Shown one piece after another: positions 1-7,135 of a DNA stretch of 23,711 nt. How positions within the stretch are numbered: position 1 is the stretch's first letter; each line of letters opens with the position of its first letter. The notes below the pieces were generated by a model that had not been told where the DNA came from, made no database searches, and saw only the letters and a program-made list of their open reading frames with translations. The stretch comes from CAIYHK01 sp964638795 (lineage in GTDB: Bacteria > Actinomycetota > Acidimicrobiia > Acidimicrobiales > Ilumatobacteraceae): contig CAZXAX010000027.1 in the NCBI GenBank assembly GCA_964638795.1, positions 1 through 23,711 of the forward strand, written 5' to 3'. The position numbers and the translations under genes were made by a program.

Positions 1-389
1 GCGTCTGTACTTGTGTCGGGTGCAGCAGCTGGTGGCAGAACTTGGAAATCCTGGGCCATGTAGGTGGGGACATTGAAGTTTGAGCGTCCGCCGCTCACAA
101 CAACATCTTCACCAACAACTTCAACTTCCACTGCGCCATCAGCGAGTGAGCGAACGATGTCGTTGAACAAGCGAGCACGGGGAACTGATACACCGTTGGT
201 TATTCCTTGAACGGGGATTGTGCAAGTGATGATCTGATCTGTATCTGTGCAAGCAAGCGAAAGTAAATCTCCTTTCACTTCGATTCGCACTCCAGCCAGA
301 ACAGGTGAAGATGCAGTGCGGCTGCCGGAAGCGCGAACAACGATTGCCAGAGCATCGGCGAGCGCTTGGCGTTCACAACGGAATTTCAT
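1..389 (-). CDS. dnaN: DNA polymerase III subunit beta (sliding clamp), N-terminal part, cut by window edge
   Basis: The frame begins with ATG at 389-387 and stays open to the left edge, giving about 129 residues. It starts MKFRCERQALADALA, the usual beginning of actinobacterial DnaN, and covers roughly the first of the three clamp domains. The clamp is a ring-shaped dimer that tethers DNA polymerase III to DNA. A purine-rich GGAAAGG seven bases before the ATG can serve as the ribosome binding site, and it overlaps a DnaA-box-like CTTTCCACA (398-406). The gene lies 268 bases downstream of dnaA on the same strand, the standard dnaA-dnaN order. Two thirds of the gene lie outside the window, so its integrity cannot be judged. 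Confidence 0.93.
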   Translation of the reverse strand, partial: MKFRCERQALADALAIVVRASGSRTASSPVLAGVRIEVKGDLLSLACTDTDQIITCTIPVQGITNGVSVPRARLFNDIVRSLADGAVEVEVVGEDVVVSGGRSNFNVPTYMAQDFQVLPPAAAPDTSTD

Positions 390-657
390 CGAGCGGCCTT
401 TCCACACAGGAAGTTATTAACCAGTGATTTTGTATAGAACCCTAATAACGGTAATAAGTGTTGTGGATTGTGGAAACGACACCGCGGAGCCTTATCTGGC
501 ACGAAAGTGGGCTGTGTGAACAGAACACCTGAGTTCCACAGGACACGGTTGTAGTTTTCCTGGGGGCGTGGATAACTAAAAGTTATGCACTGGTTTTCTT
601 GGTTTGTCCGCAGGTGTGTACCCAGGTTTTCCACCGCGCGAGTTTTGGTGTCAGAAA
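390..657. other. dnaA-dnaN spacer, candidate oriC with degenerate DnaA boxes and AT-rich tract
   Basis: No gene is visible here. DnaA-box-like nonamers (consensus TTRTCCACA) occur as CTTTCCACA 398-406, CAATCCACA on the minus strand (462-470), GTTTCCACA on the minus strand (469-477), AGTTCCACA 532-540, TTATCCACG on the minus strand (567-575) and TTGTCCGCA 604-612. Bases about 411-462 are clearly A+T rich next to the 462-477 boxes, as expected for an unwinding element. In mycobacteria and streptomycetes oriC lies between dnaA and dnaN with many imperfect boxes, so this is the conventional oriC candidate. None of these boxes is a perfect consensus, whereas three other spacers in the window do hold perfect boxes. 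Confidence 0.55.
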
Positions 658-2007
658 TCATGCTTTCTTGAGCTTTTGTGCGAGGTTTGTGACGCGGTCG
701 AACACCTGCTGGCGCTCTTTCATCATTCTTTGGACCTTGTCAACGGCATGAATGACGGTTGTGTGATCACGGCCGCCGAACAAGCGGGCGATCGCTGGGT
801 AACTGAGATCGGTTAGTTCACGGAACACGTACATGGCCTCTTGGCGTGCGGTGACCAAGGGGCGCTGGCGGTTCTTGCCACGCAAAGCTTCCACGGTGAA
901 ACCGAGATAGGCAGCAATCTCAGCAAGGAGCTCTTCGTCTGTGCGGATCTTTGGTGCCTGGTCTGAGAACAGGTCAGAAAGCAGCGACTCGGCCATCGTG
1001 ATGGTGATTGGCACCCGGTTGAGGCTGGCGAATGCGGTGACTCGGATCAGCGCACCCTCGAGCTCACGGATGTTGGTGCTCACGCGACTAGCGATGTACT
1101 CAAGCACGTCATCGGGAATTGTCGCGTGGTCACGCTCGGCCTTGTTGCGCAAGATGGCCAGCCGGGTTTCCATGTCCGGTGGCTGAATGTCGGTGATGAG
1201 ACCCCAGCGGAAACGTCCGCGGAGACGATCTTCGAGCGTTGGGATGGCGTCCGGAGTGCGGTCTGAGGAGATAACGATCTGCTTGTTGGCGCCGTGTAGC
1301 GAGTTGAAAGTGTGGAAGAACTCCTCCTGGAGACCCTCTTTGCCTTCCATGAACTGGATGTCGTCGATCAGAAGAACATCAACTTCGCGGTAGCGGCGCT
1401 TGAACGCTGCAGTGGAGTTGGTTCGAATCGCATCGACGTACTCGTTCAAGAATGTTTCGGTTGAGACATACCGCACCTCGTAGTGCGCATAGTGGTGATG
1501 TACGTATGCGCCAATTGCGTGCAATAGGTGGGTTTTTCCGAGTCCAGCCGAGCCGTAGATGAAAAGCGGGTTGTATGACCGACCAGGGGTTTCAGCCACT
1601 CGCAAAGCGGCGGCCAGAGCAAATTGGTTTGAAGTTCCCTTAACGAAATTGTCGAAGGTATATCGCGGGTTGAGACCCGCGGCGAGACCAGGCTGGGTCG
1701 ATACAAGCTCGGCATCGGCAAGAACTGGCGCAGTATCCACTTCGGAGTCTTCATCTTCGGAGTTCGGGTCAATTTCAACCACGATGTCGTGGCTGGGTTC
1801 GCCCAGCTCGGTCAGCGCCTCGGAGATCATTGGCATGTAACGAGCGAGTATCCGGTCACGCACGAGGGTGTTGGGCACAAGAAGGGTGAGGGTTCCATCA
1901 TCAACCTCTGCCGAAACGTCGTTAAAAGTCGAGTACCAGACCACCTCGGAGACCTGCTCCTTCAAAAGTGGTGAGACCTTTGTCCACAGCTCCTCGGTCT
2001 CGTTCAC
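658..2007 (-). CDS. dnaA: Chromosomal replication initiator protein DnaA
   Basis: This 449-residue protein is of normal DnaA length. It binds DnaA boxes at oriC and, with ATP, opens the duplex for DnaB loading. Domain I (about 1-80) is the DnaB/partner-interaction domain. Domain II is short and acidic (about 81-110). Domain III is AAA+, with Walker A GSAGLGKT at 152-159 and Walker B VLLIDD at 211-216. The C-terminal DNA-binding domain has the signature GGRDHTT at 411-417. The start is GTG at 2007-2005, preceded by a strong GAGGGGG/GGAAAG purine tract. A perfect DnaA box TTGTCCACA (1980-1988) lies within the first codons. The gene is divergent from rpmH and followed by dnaN. Confidence 0.98.
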   Translation of the reverse strand: MNETEELWTKVSPLLKEQVSEVVWYSTFNDVSAEVDDGTLTLLVPNTLVRDRILARYMPMISEALTELGEPSHDIVVEIDPNSEDEDSEVDTAPVLADAELVSTQPGLAAGLNPRYTFDNFVKGTSNQFALAAALRVAETPGRSYNPLFIYGSAGLGKTHLLHAIGAYVHHHYAHYEVRYVSTETFLNEYVDAIRTNSTAAFKRRYREVDVLLIDDIQFMEGKEGLQEEFFHTFNSLHGANKQIVISSDRTPDAIPTLEDRLRGRFRWGLITDIQPPDMETRLAILRNKAERDHATIPDDVLEYIASRVSTNIRELEGALIRVTAFASLNRVPITITMAESLLSDLFSDQAPKIRTDEELLAEIAAYLGFTVEALRGKNRQRPLVTARQEAMYVFRELTDLSYPAIARLFGGRDHTTVIHAVDKVQRMMKERQQVFDRVTNLAQKLKKA

Positions 2008-2150
2008 CTTTCCCCCTCTTGCATTTCGTTGAAATTTGATACTGACAATCCACAGGTGAATCCACAGCGTGTGGACATCTGCCCCTTACAAAATCGGGGT
2101 TTCATGCCCGATCCCGTCAGGGGACAGCACCATAGCAGGGCTGTGGACAA
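1980..2150. promoter_or_regulatory. DnaA-box cluster in the dnaA/rpmH divergent region
   Basis: Five box-like nonamers are seen: TTGTCCACA 1980-1988 (perfect, inside the dnaA 5' end), CAATCCACA 2046-2054, GAATCCACA 2058-2066, ATGTCCACA on the minus strand at 2070-2078, and TTGTCCACA on the minus strand at 2142-2150 (perfect). The three central boxes are spaced 12 bases apart start to start, about one helical turn, which suggests cooperative binding. DnaA binding upstream of its own gene is well documented in bacteria. This cluster could serve autoregulation, origin function, or both. Confidence 0.7.
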
Positions 2151-2156
2151 CTCCAA
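2129..2156 (-). promoter_or_regulatory. Probable dnaA promoter with DnaA box in the spacer
   Basis: On the minus strand a -35-like TTGGAG (2156-2151) is followed after 16 bases by TATGGT (2134-2129). TGC directly before it makes an extended -10. The perfect DnaA box 2142-2150 fills most of the spacer, so bound DnaA would block RNA polymerase. Transcription would begin near 2122, leaving a leader of roughly 115 bases that carries three more boxes. The promoter was read by eye from sequence alone. Confidence 0.45.
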
Positions 2157-2193
2157 ACCAGAGCCGATTCGTCCCCTCGTGGAAGCTCTCAGG

Positions 2194-2223
2194 TTGCCCA
2201 ACCGAAGCCAAAACACCTACCCT
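2194..2223 (+). promoter_or_regulatory. Possible rpmH operon promoter
   Basis: TTGCCC (2194-2199) and TACCCT (2218-2223) are separated by 18 bases and face rpmH, whose ATG is at 2292. A small hairpin, TGGGC and GCCCA around TTCGT at about 2236-2250, falls in the predicted leader. Both hexamers are only moderate matches, so this is a candidate only. Confidence 0.3.
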
Positions 2224-2291
2224 TGAACGGTCTTGTGGGCTTCGTGCCCATGGTTTCAACAGGTGAAGTCGAATCTCGTTAGGTCTAGGTC

Positions 2292-2426
2292 ATGAAGCGC
2301 ACATTCCAACCCAATACTCGTCGTCGTAAGAAGAAGCACGGGTTCCGCAATCGCATGAGCACCCGCGCCGGTCGCGCTGTGCTGAAGAGCCGTCGCGCCA
2401 AGGGCCGCTACCGCCTCTCCGCTTGA
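2292..2426 (+). CDS. rpmH: 50S ribosomal protein L34
   Basis: A 44-residue, extremely basic protein starting MKRTFQPNTRRRKKKHGFR and ending in KGRYRLSA, the full L34 pattern from end to end. It is a structural protein of the large ribosomal subunit. The ATG lies at 2292 and the TGA at 2424-2426. The stop overlaps the TTG start of rnpA, so the two genes are translationally linked, as is common for rpmH-rnpA. The gene is divergent from dnaA with a 284-base spacer. Confidence 0.97.
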   Translation: MKRTFQPNTRRRKKKHGFRNRMSTRAGRAVLKSRRAKGRYRLSA

Positions 2427-2761
2427 TCGACCGCATTCACGAACGCACAATCTTTGCCCGCATGCGGGTGGAAGGAAAGAGAGTGCGTTCGGGTTCGCTC
2501 TGGTGTTCTGTGATCCTCGACCCATCTCTTCCCGCTCCGAAAGTGGCATATGCCGTCGGTAAACGCTCAGGCTCAGCTGTTGCCCGCAACCGCATCAGGC
2601 GCCGTTTGCGCCCGCTAATGGCTGCCAATTCGAGCCAACTTCCACGCGGCTATTTCTTGGTTGGCGCGTCGAGCGAGGCGGCCACGATGTCGGCAACGGC
2701 CCTGAATTCCGAGGTCGCTCAGCTCGTGCAACGGGTGCGTAAGGTGGCAGGGAATGCGTGA
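2423..2761 (+). CDS. rnpA: Ribonuclease P protein component
   Basis: A 112-residue basic protein, normal for RnpA. It is the protein cofactor that helps the RNase P ribozyme cleave 5' leaders from pre-tRNA. The signature RNR region (ARNRIRRRLR, residues 54-63) is present, as is the preceding VGKRSGSAV segment. The start chosen is TTG at 2423, inside the rpmH stop (TTGA overlap). It keeps the N-terminal helix expected before the KRVRSGSL strand; the next in-frame ATG (2462) would remove it. The 3' end overlaps yidD by 8 bases. Confidence 0.93.
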   Translation: MIDRIHERTIFARMRVEGKRVRSGSLWCSVILDPSLPAPKVAYAVGKRSGSAVARNRIRRRLRPLMAANSSQLPRGYFLVGASSEAATMSATALNSEVAQLVQRVRKVAGNA

Positions 2762-2999
2762 ATTCCTGATCCGCGGAATCGACTGGTACCAAAAGGCCCG
2801 CGAGGGTCGGCCCTCGCCATGCCGGTTTACCCCGAGCTGTTCTTGTTATGCCAAGGAAGCCATTGAAATCCACGGCGCTGGGCGTGGCTCTTGGCTGGCA
2901 GCACGGCGCCTGGTGCGCTGTCGGCCACTTGGTCCCTCCGGTTGGGATCCCGTGCCTGAGCCGAAAATTTCTGAAACCCCGAGTTTGAACGGACGGTAA
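2754..2999 (+). CDS. yidD: Membrane protein insertion efficiency factor YidD
   Basis: An 81-residue protein with the YidD core: CRFTPSCSCYAKEAI at 23-37, then RLVRCRPLG at 52-60 and WDPVP at 64-68. The conserved cysteines C23, C29, C31 and C56 are visible. YidD is a small, peripherally membrane-associated protein that helps YidC insert inner-membrane proteins. The ATG at 2754 lies inside the 3' end of rnpA, and yidC begins five bases after the stop. The rpmH-rnpA-yidD-yidC order is conserved across bacteria. Confidence 0.95.
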   Translation: MREFLIRGIDWYQKAREGRPSPCRFTPSCSCYAKEAIEIHGAGRGSWLAARRLVRCRPLGPSGWDPVPEPKISETPSLNGR

Positions 3000-3004
3000 C
3001 CAAA

Positions 3005-3940
3005 GTGTTTGACGCCGCAGCCTGGCTTGTTAATCAGTTTTTCAGCCTGACGCATAATTATGCACTTGCGATTGCCCTGGTCGCCGTGGTCATCATGCTG
3101 TTGATCACACCGCTCACATTGAAGAGCACCAAGGGAATGCTCGAGATGCAGACCCTCCAGCCCGAGATGCGCCGTCTCCAACAGCAGTACAAAAACGATC
3201 GGCAAAAACTGAACGAAGAGATGATGAAGCTCTACCAAGAGCACAAGGTGAACCCATTGGCATCATGTCTGCCATTGCTGGCGCAGATGCCGATCTTCAT
3301 CATCATGTTCCGAGTCCTAAATGGGCTCACCCGGGTCGGGTCTGATGGCACGTTTGACCCCGATTATCTGGGCAAAACAACCGAGCTTTATCAAGCGCTT
3401 GATGACAAGACCGAGATGCTCTCCATCGGATTGAACTTTGCCGAGACCCCACTTGAAGCACTGCAGGACAACTTTGTGCGGGGCCTTCCCTACCTAGGCA
3501 TGGTTGTGGCATTGGCTGGGCTGTTCCTTATCCAGCAAAAGATGATCGCCAGCCGAACCGCCAGCCCAACGATGTCAGCCACGCAGGCCAAAGTGATGCA
3601 GTACCTGCCGGTTGCGTTTGCGGCCTTCCAGTTGTTCCTGCCAACCGGCCTCGTGATCTACTACGCCACCCAGGCCGTGATCCGAATTCTTCAGCAGGGA
3701 TACATCACGAAGCGTTTCTACGGCAGCGAACATGCAATTGGTCGCAAAGCCCAAGAGGCGTCGGCGAAGGCCCGCGAGATCAATGAGAAGGCCAAGAAAG
3801 AAGACCGTGGCCCAGCGCCAAAGGACAAGAACCAGATCGTTAGCAAGCGGATAACACCGCCGAAGAACAAGCCAACCCCGTCGGCAAACAAGCCCAAACC
3901 CTCGGGTGGGCGCCGACATCCCAAGCCGCCGTCTCGCTGA
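3005..3940 (+). CDS. yidC: Membrane protein insertase YidC/Oxa1 family
   Basis: A 311-residue insertase of the short actinobacterial type, without the large periplasmic domain of proteobacterial YidC. The first strongly hydrophobic segment (about 20-38) leads into the PLTLKSTKGMLEMQTLQPEM region (36-55). This is followed by a charged coiled hairpin (about 55-80), the hydrophobic LPLLAQMPIFIIMFRVL stretch (about 90-107) and two further membrane segments (about 160-178 and 200-230). The tail from about 240 is very basic and lysine/proline rich, suited to ribosome contact. The start is GTG at 3005, with only a weak GGACGG upstream. It inserts membrane proteins with or without SecYEG. Confidence 0.95.
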   Translation: MFDAAAWLVNQFFSLTHNYALAIALVAVVIMLLITPLTLKSTKGMLEMQTLQPEMRRLQQQYKNDRQKLNEEMMKLYQEHKVNPLASCLPLLAQMPIFIIMFRVLNGLTRVGSDGTFDPDYLGKTTELYQALDDKTEMLSIGLNFAETPLEALQDNFVRGLPYLGMVVALAGLFLIQQKMIASRTASPTMSATQAKVMQYLPVAFAAFQLFLPTGLVIYYATQAVIRILQQGYITKRFYGSEHAIGRKAQEASAKAREINEKAKKEDRGPAPKDKNQIVSKRITPPKNKPTPSANKPKPSGGRRHPKPPSR

Positions 3941-3972
3941 CGGCGCCTCATTTAGCCAGCAAAGGAAACACC

Positions 3973-4761
3973 ATGGAATGGGTAGAAACGACTGCCGAGA
4001 CAGTTGAAGACGCTAAGCGCATCGCTTTGGATCGCCTCGGAGTAGACGAGTCCGAAGCCGAAATCGAAGTGATGGAAGAGCCCAAGCAGGGGCTCTTTGG
4101 TCGCACACGCGGGGAAGCCCGGGTGCGCGCCCGGGTGCGTCCGCAAACACCGCGGTCAAAGAACCCGCGCCGGGAACGCAGCCAACGTGACGGTGGCAAC
4201 AATCGCAAGAAGACCAACGGTGGGCAGAACCGCCAACGGCCAAAGGGAGACAGAGTGGACAACGAACGCAGCGAGCGCCCACCGCGCGAAGACCGTGAAC
4301 CCGTGGACCCCGCAGCTGTTGCGGCCGAAGCCGAGAAGTTCCTGCTCGGTTTGGCCGAGGCTTTCGAGACCCCAGGCAAGGTCACCGTTAACCGCGAGGC
4401 CGAGGACATGGAAGTCCGTCTTGACGGCGAGAACCTTGGATTGATGGTTGGGCCAAAGGGCGCCACATTGTTGGCGATCCAGGACCTGACCCGAGTGGTA
4501 AGCCAGCGCCGTCTTGGCGATCATGACAGCCGCCTGCGCATTGATATCGCTGGGTATCGTGAGCGCCGCCGTGACGCGCTCTCCCGCTTTGCAATGAAGG
4601 TTGCGGCCGAGGTCAAAGAGTCAGGAATCGCTCGTTCGCTTGAGCCGATGTCTTCTGCTGACCGCAAGGTGGTCCATGACACCCTGGCCGAGGTCGATGG
4701 CATCGACACCAGGTCTGAGGGCGAGGATCCGAATCGCCGCGTGGTGGTAGCACCCGCCTGA
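3973..4761 (+). CDS. jag: Jag/KhpB-type RNA-binding protein (Jag_N, KH, R3H)
   Basis: A 262-residue protein with an N-terminal Jag_N domain (1-55) carrying EVMEEPKQGLFG at 32-43. A long basic, low-complexity linker (about 56-110) follows. Then comes a KH domain with its G-P-K-G loop at 160-163, and a C-terminal R3H domain with RKVVH at 231-235. Relatives (Jag/EloR/KhpB) bind RNA and help control cell elongation and division, and some are targets of Ser/Thr kinases. The ATG at 3973 has AAAGGAAA just upstream. Its TGA overlaps a six-codon open frame that ends in the rsmG start. Confidence 0.93.
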   Translation: MEWVETTAETVEDAKRIALDRLGVDESEAEIEVMEEPKQGLFGRTRGEARVRARVRPQTPRSKNPRRERSQRDGGNNRKKTNGGQNRQRPKGDRVDNERSERPPREDREPVDPAAVAAEAEKFLLGLAEAFETPGKVTVNREAEDMEVRLDGENLGLMVGPKGATLLAIQDLTRVVSQRRLGDHDSRLRIDIAGYRERRRDALSRFAMKVAAEVKESGIARSLEPMSSADRKVVHDTLAEVDGIDTRSEGEDPNRRVVVAPA

Positions 4762-4781
4762 TGTCAGGTACCGACGCTTGA
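4761..4781 (+). other. Six-codon open frame bridging jag and rsmG
   Basis: ATG at 4761-4763 overlaps the jag stop (TGATG). The frame reads MSGTDA and then TGA at 4779-4781, which itself overlaps the rsmG TTG start at 4778-4780. Such stop/start overlaps can pass terminating ribosomes from one gene to the next. It may equally be chance, and no product is claimed. Confidence 0.25.
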
Positions 4782-5332
4782 ACTATCCGTCGGTCACCCA
4801 GAACCGAGTCCTGCAAGAGGTGCTTGACCGCGCCCGCAACGTGGGTGACCTCGGGCCCGAGAGCAACGACTCGGTGATTTCCCAATCACTCAAGTTCATT
4901 GACGCAATTCCCGCTGGCACGTCCGAAGTCGCCGACCTTGGCTCGGGGGCAGGCATACCGGGCTTAGTGCTTGCCCTCGCACTGCCCCAGCTAAAGGTAC
5001 GACTAGTGGAGCGAAGCCAGAAGCGCTGTGATGGCCTCGTCCTCGCCGTTGGCAAACTTGGGCTCAACGACCGGGTGAATGTTTACTGCGGGGAGGCCCA
5101 GCAAGTTGCTCGCTCTGCCGACTGGCCAGGCGGAGTCTCCGTGGTGATTTGTCGATCCTTCAGCCCGATTGAGGAAATGTTCACCGCCGCTACCCCGTTG
5201 ATGACCCCCGACGCCGTTCTTTTGGTATCTGAACCCCCCGATTCAGATGGTTCTAGGTGGACACAGAACCCGCCCAAGGGCTTCGCCAAACCCTCAATCA
5301 CATCGGGAATCGCTTTATTTGCAAGAAACTAA
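4778..5332 (+). CDS. rsmG: 16S rRNA (guanine-527-N7)-methyltransferase RsmG (GidB)
   Basis: A 184-residue class I SAM methyltransferase. The SAM-binding motif ADLGSGAGIPGLVLALA is at about 52-68, with the following acidic strand VRLVERSQKR. The later RSFSPIEEMF segment matches the family's ...R..APLEEL motif. It methylates N7 of G527 in 16S rRNA, and loss in other bacteria gives low-level streptomycin resistance. The start is taken as TTG at 4778 because no ATG or GTG precedes the conserved region in frame. At 184 residues it is slightly shorter than the usual 200-240. The two parS sites begin two bases after its stop. Confidence 0.92.
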   Translation: MNYPSVTQNRVLQEVLDRARNVGDLGPESNDSVISQSLKFIDAIPAGTSEVADLGSGAGIPGLVLALALPQLKVRLVERSQKRCDGLVLAVGKLGLNDRVNVYCGEAQQVARSADWPGGVSVVICRSFSPIEEMFTAATPLMTPDAVLLVSEPPDSDGSRWTQNPPKGFAKPSITSGIALFARN

Positions 5333-5333
5333 A

Positions 5334-5349
5334 TGTTCCACATGGAACA
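5334..5349. promoter_or_regulatory. parS: parS centromere site 1
   Basis: The perfect 16-base palindrome TGTTCCACATGGAACA differs from the general bacterial parS TGTTTCACGTGAAACA mainly in having C/G at the fifth position of each arm. It lies between rsmG and parA. ParB would load here, clamp the DNA in a CTP-dependent way and spread. Confidence 0.9.
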
Positions 5350-5375
5350 ACGGGGGGTTTGGCGAGGATCTCCGA

Positions 5376-5391
5376 AGTTCCACGTGGAACA
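5376..5391. promoter_or_regulatory. parS: parS centromere site 2
   Basis: A 14-base perfect palindrome GTTCCACGTGGAAC (5377-5390), flanked by A on each side. It is 42 bases from site 1, measured centre to centre, i.e. about four helical turns. Both sites sit just before the parA promoter, so ParB loading could also affect parAB expression. Confidence 0.9.
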
Positions 5392-5405
5392 TTTCCCCGG
5401 AATCC

Positions 5406-5434
5406 TCTGCACTCTGAAACAGGCTGGGTATTAT
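5406..5434 (+). promoter_or_regulatory. Possible parA promoter
   Basis: TATTAT (5429-5434) is a good -10 hexamer, and a weak -35 (TCTGCA, 5406-5411) lies 17 bases upstream. Transcription would start near 5441, about 32 bases before the parA ATG and just downstream of both parS sites. The GAGGAG at 5455-5460 is a likely ribosome binding site. Confidence 0.35.
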
Positions 5435-5472
5435 CGGAAGTGGATTTCGCCTAGCGAGGAGCCCTCCAGCCA

Positions 5473-6255
5473 ATGTCTGAAACCGATCACAAGACCCGCA
5501 TCATCGCGGTTTCCAACCAAAAGGGTGGCGTGGGCAAGACGACAACCACTGTCAACCTTGCAGCGGGCTTAGCCGAGGCCGGCAAACGCACTTTGGTGAT
5601 TGACCTTGACCCACAGGGGAACGCATCAAGTGCGCTCAATATGCGGGCCAACAATCTCGAATCAACGATCTACAAGGTGATCCTTGACGAGACGGACATG
5701 GATGATTGCATCGAACCCTCCGAGATCAAGAACCTGTTCCTCGTGCCCGCCACGCTGGACCTAGCTGGGGCCGAGATTGAACTCGTGCCGGCGATGGCTC
5801 GTGAAACTCGTCTCAAGCGTGCGATTGACGCAATTGCTGATCAATACGACTTCATCTTCATTGACTGTCCCCCATCGCTGGGACTCTTAACTCTCAATGC
5901 TCTAATTGCGGCCAAAGAGGTTTTGCTTCCGATTCAGTGTGAATACTTTGCCCTTGAAGGCGTGGGCCAGTTGCTACGCACAATCGAGAAGGTCAAAAAG
6001 AGCATGAACCCTGATCTCGAAGTCTCAACAATTGTCTGCACGATGTTCGATTCCCGAACCAAACTCTCACAGGAAGTGGTCGACAGCGTGCGGGAGTATT
6101 TCGGTGACAAGGTATGTAAAACCGTGGTACCAAGAAACACCAAGCTTGCCGAAGCCCCATCAGTAGGCAAGCCGATAATCACTTATGACCCGGCTGGTCG
6201 CGGCGCCAAGGCATACCGCGCAATTGCCAAGGAGGTAATCGAAAATGGCAGGTAA
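5473..6255 (+). CDS. parA: Chromosome-partitioning ATPase ParA (Soj family)
   Basis: A 260-residue ParA of the short chromosomal type, with no N-terminal DNA-binding domain. It has the deviant Walker A KGGVGKTT at 17-24, the switch-like VIDLDPQGN at about 42-50 and FIFIDCPPSLG at about 130-140. ATP-bound ParA dimers coat the nucleoid, and ParB-parS complexes follow the gradient created when ParB stimulates ATP hydrolysis. The ATG at 5473 follows the parS pair. The 3' end overlaps parB by 11 bases. Confidence 0.97.
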   Translation: MSETDHKTRIIAVSNQKGGVGKTTTTVNLAAGLAEAGKRTLVIDLDPQGNASSALNMRANNLESTIYKVILDETDMDDCIEPSEIKNLFLVPATLDLAGAEIELVPAMARETRLKRAIDAIADQYDFIFIDCPPSLGLLTLNALIAAKEVLLPIQCEYFALEGVGQLLRTIEKVKKSMNPDLEVSTIVCTMFDSRTKLSQEVVDSVREYFGDKVCKTVVPRNTKLAEAPSVGKPIITYDPAGRGAKAYRAIAKEVIENGR

Positions 6256-7135
6256 ATCAGGAAAGTCAGTGTTGGGGCGTGGCCTCGGGGCTTTGATTCC
6301 AACCAGTGAGACCGGTTCATCCTCAGGTGATCTACCGCCGAGTGCATTTCGTGAAGTTTCAGTTGATGCAATATCGGTGAACCCGAATCAGCCTCGTGTT
6401 CACTTTGATACCGAGGCGATTGCCGATTTATCGGCTTCAATTAAGGCAATAGGTGTGCTTCAGCCGCTGTTGGTGCGTGAAACGGGATCAGGGAAGTACG
6501 AACTCATCGCCGGAGAACGGCGTTGGCGGGCAGCCAAAATGGCGGGTCTTGCAACTGTGCCAGTTGTGGTTCGCGAGACCAGCGATCAGTCCTCGGTGGA
6601 GGAGGCGCTGGTCGAAAACCTGCACCGTAAAGATTTAACCCCTTTGGAAGAGGCGGGTGCCTACCAGCAGCTCATCAGCGATTTCAAGCTCACCCATGAG
6701 CAGGTGGCAAGCCGTGTTGGCAAGAGCCGCGCGGTGATCACAAACACTTTGCGACTGCTTGATTTGCCTCCGAAAGTACAGAAGTACCTGGCAATGGGCG
6801 AGATCGGCTCTGGCCACGGCAAGGTCCTTCTCGGCATCGCCGACAACGGCGCAGTGGAGACCCTTGCCAAACAGTGCGTGGACGAAGGATGGACTGTACG
6901 CCAACTCGAAGATGCGGTTCACAGCGCAAGTGGGCGCACCGGCACCAAGCCCAAGCCGATCAGACCGATCGGTCCTGGCTCGGTGCGTGATGCGGCACTG
7001 GTTGAACTCGAGTCGTTATTAGGTGAGCATTTGTCCACAAACGTGTCAGTGTCGTTGTCTGGCAAAAGAGGCAAAATCGTGATTGATTTCGCCGATATTG
7101 CCGATTTAGAGCGCATTTATCGCCTGATGGCGTAA
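6245..7135 (+). CDS. parB: Chromosome-partitioning protein ParB (Spo0J family, CTPase)
   Basis: A 296-residue ParB. The N-terminal basic segment KSVLGRGLGALIP (7-19) is the region that touches ParA. The CTP-binding domain contains GERRWRAA at 90-97. The central helix-turn-helix (about 150-172, EQVASRVGKSRAVITNTLRLL) reads parS, and a C-terminal dimerisation domain ends the protein. The ATG at 6245 lies inside parA and has an excellent AAGGAGG ribosome binding site (6229-6236). A perfect DnaA box TTGTCCACA (7031-7039) sits in the 3' coding part, and more lie just downstream. ParB is followed by a convergent gene. Confidence 0.97.
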   Translation: MAGKSGKSVLGRGLGALIPTSETGSSSGDLPPSAFREVSVDAISVNPNQPRVHFDTEAIADLSASIKAIGVLQPLLVRETGSGKYELIAGERRWRAAKMAGLATVPVVVRETSDQSSVEEALVENLHRKDLTPLEEAGAYQQLISDFKLTHEQVASRVGKSRAVITNTLRLLDLPPKVQKYLAMGEIGSGHGKVLLGIADNGAVETLAKQCVDEGWTVRQLEDAVHSASGRTGTKPKPIRPIGPGSVRDAALVELESLLGEHLSTNVSVSLSGKRGKIVIDFADIADLERIYRLMA

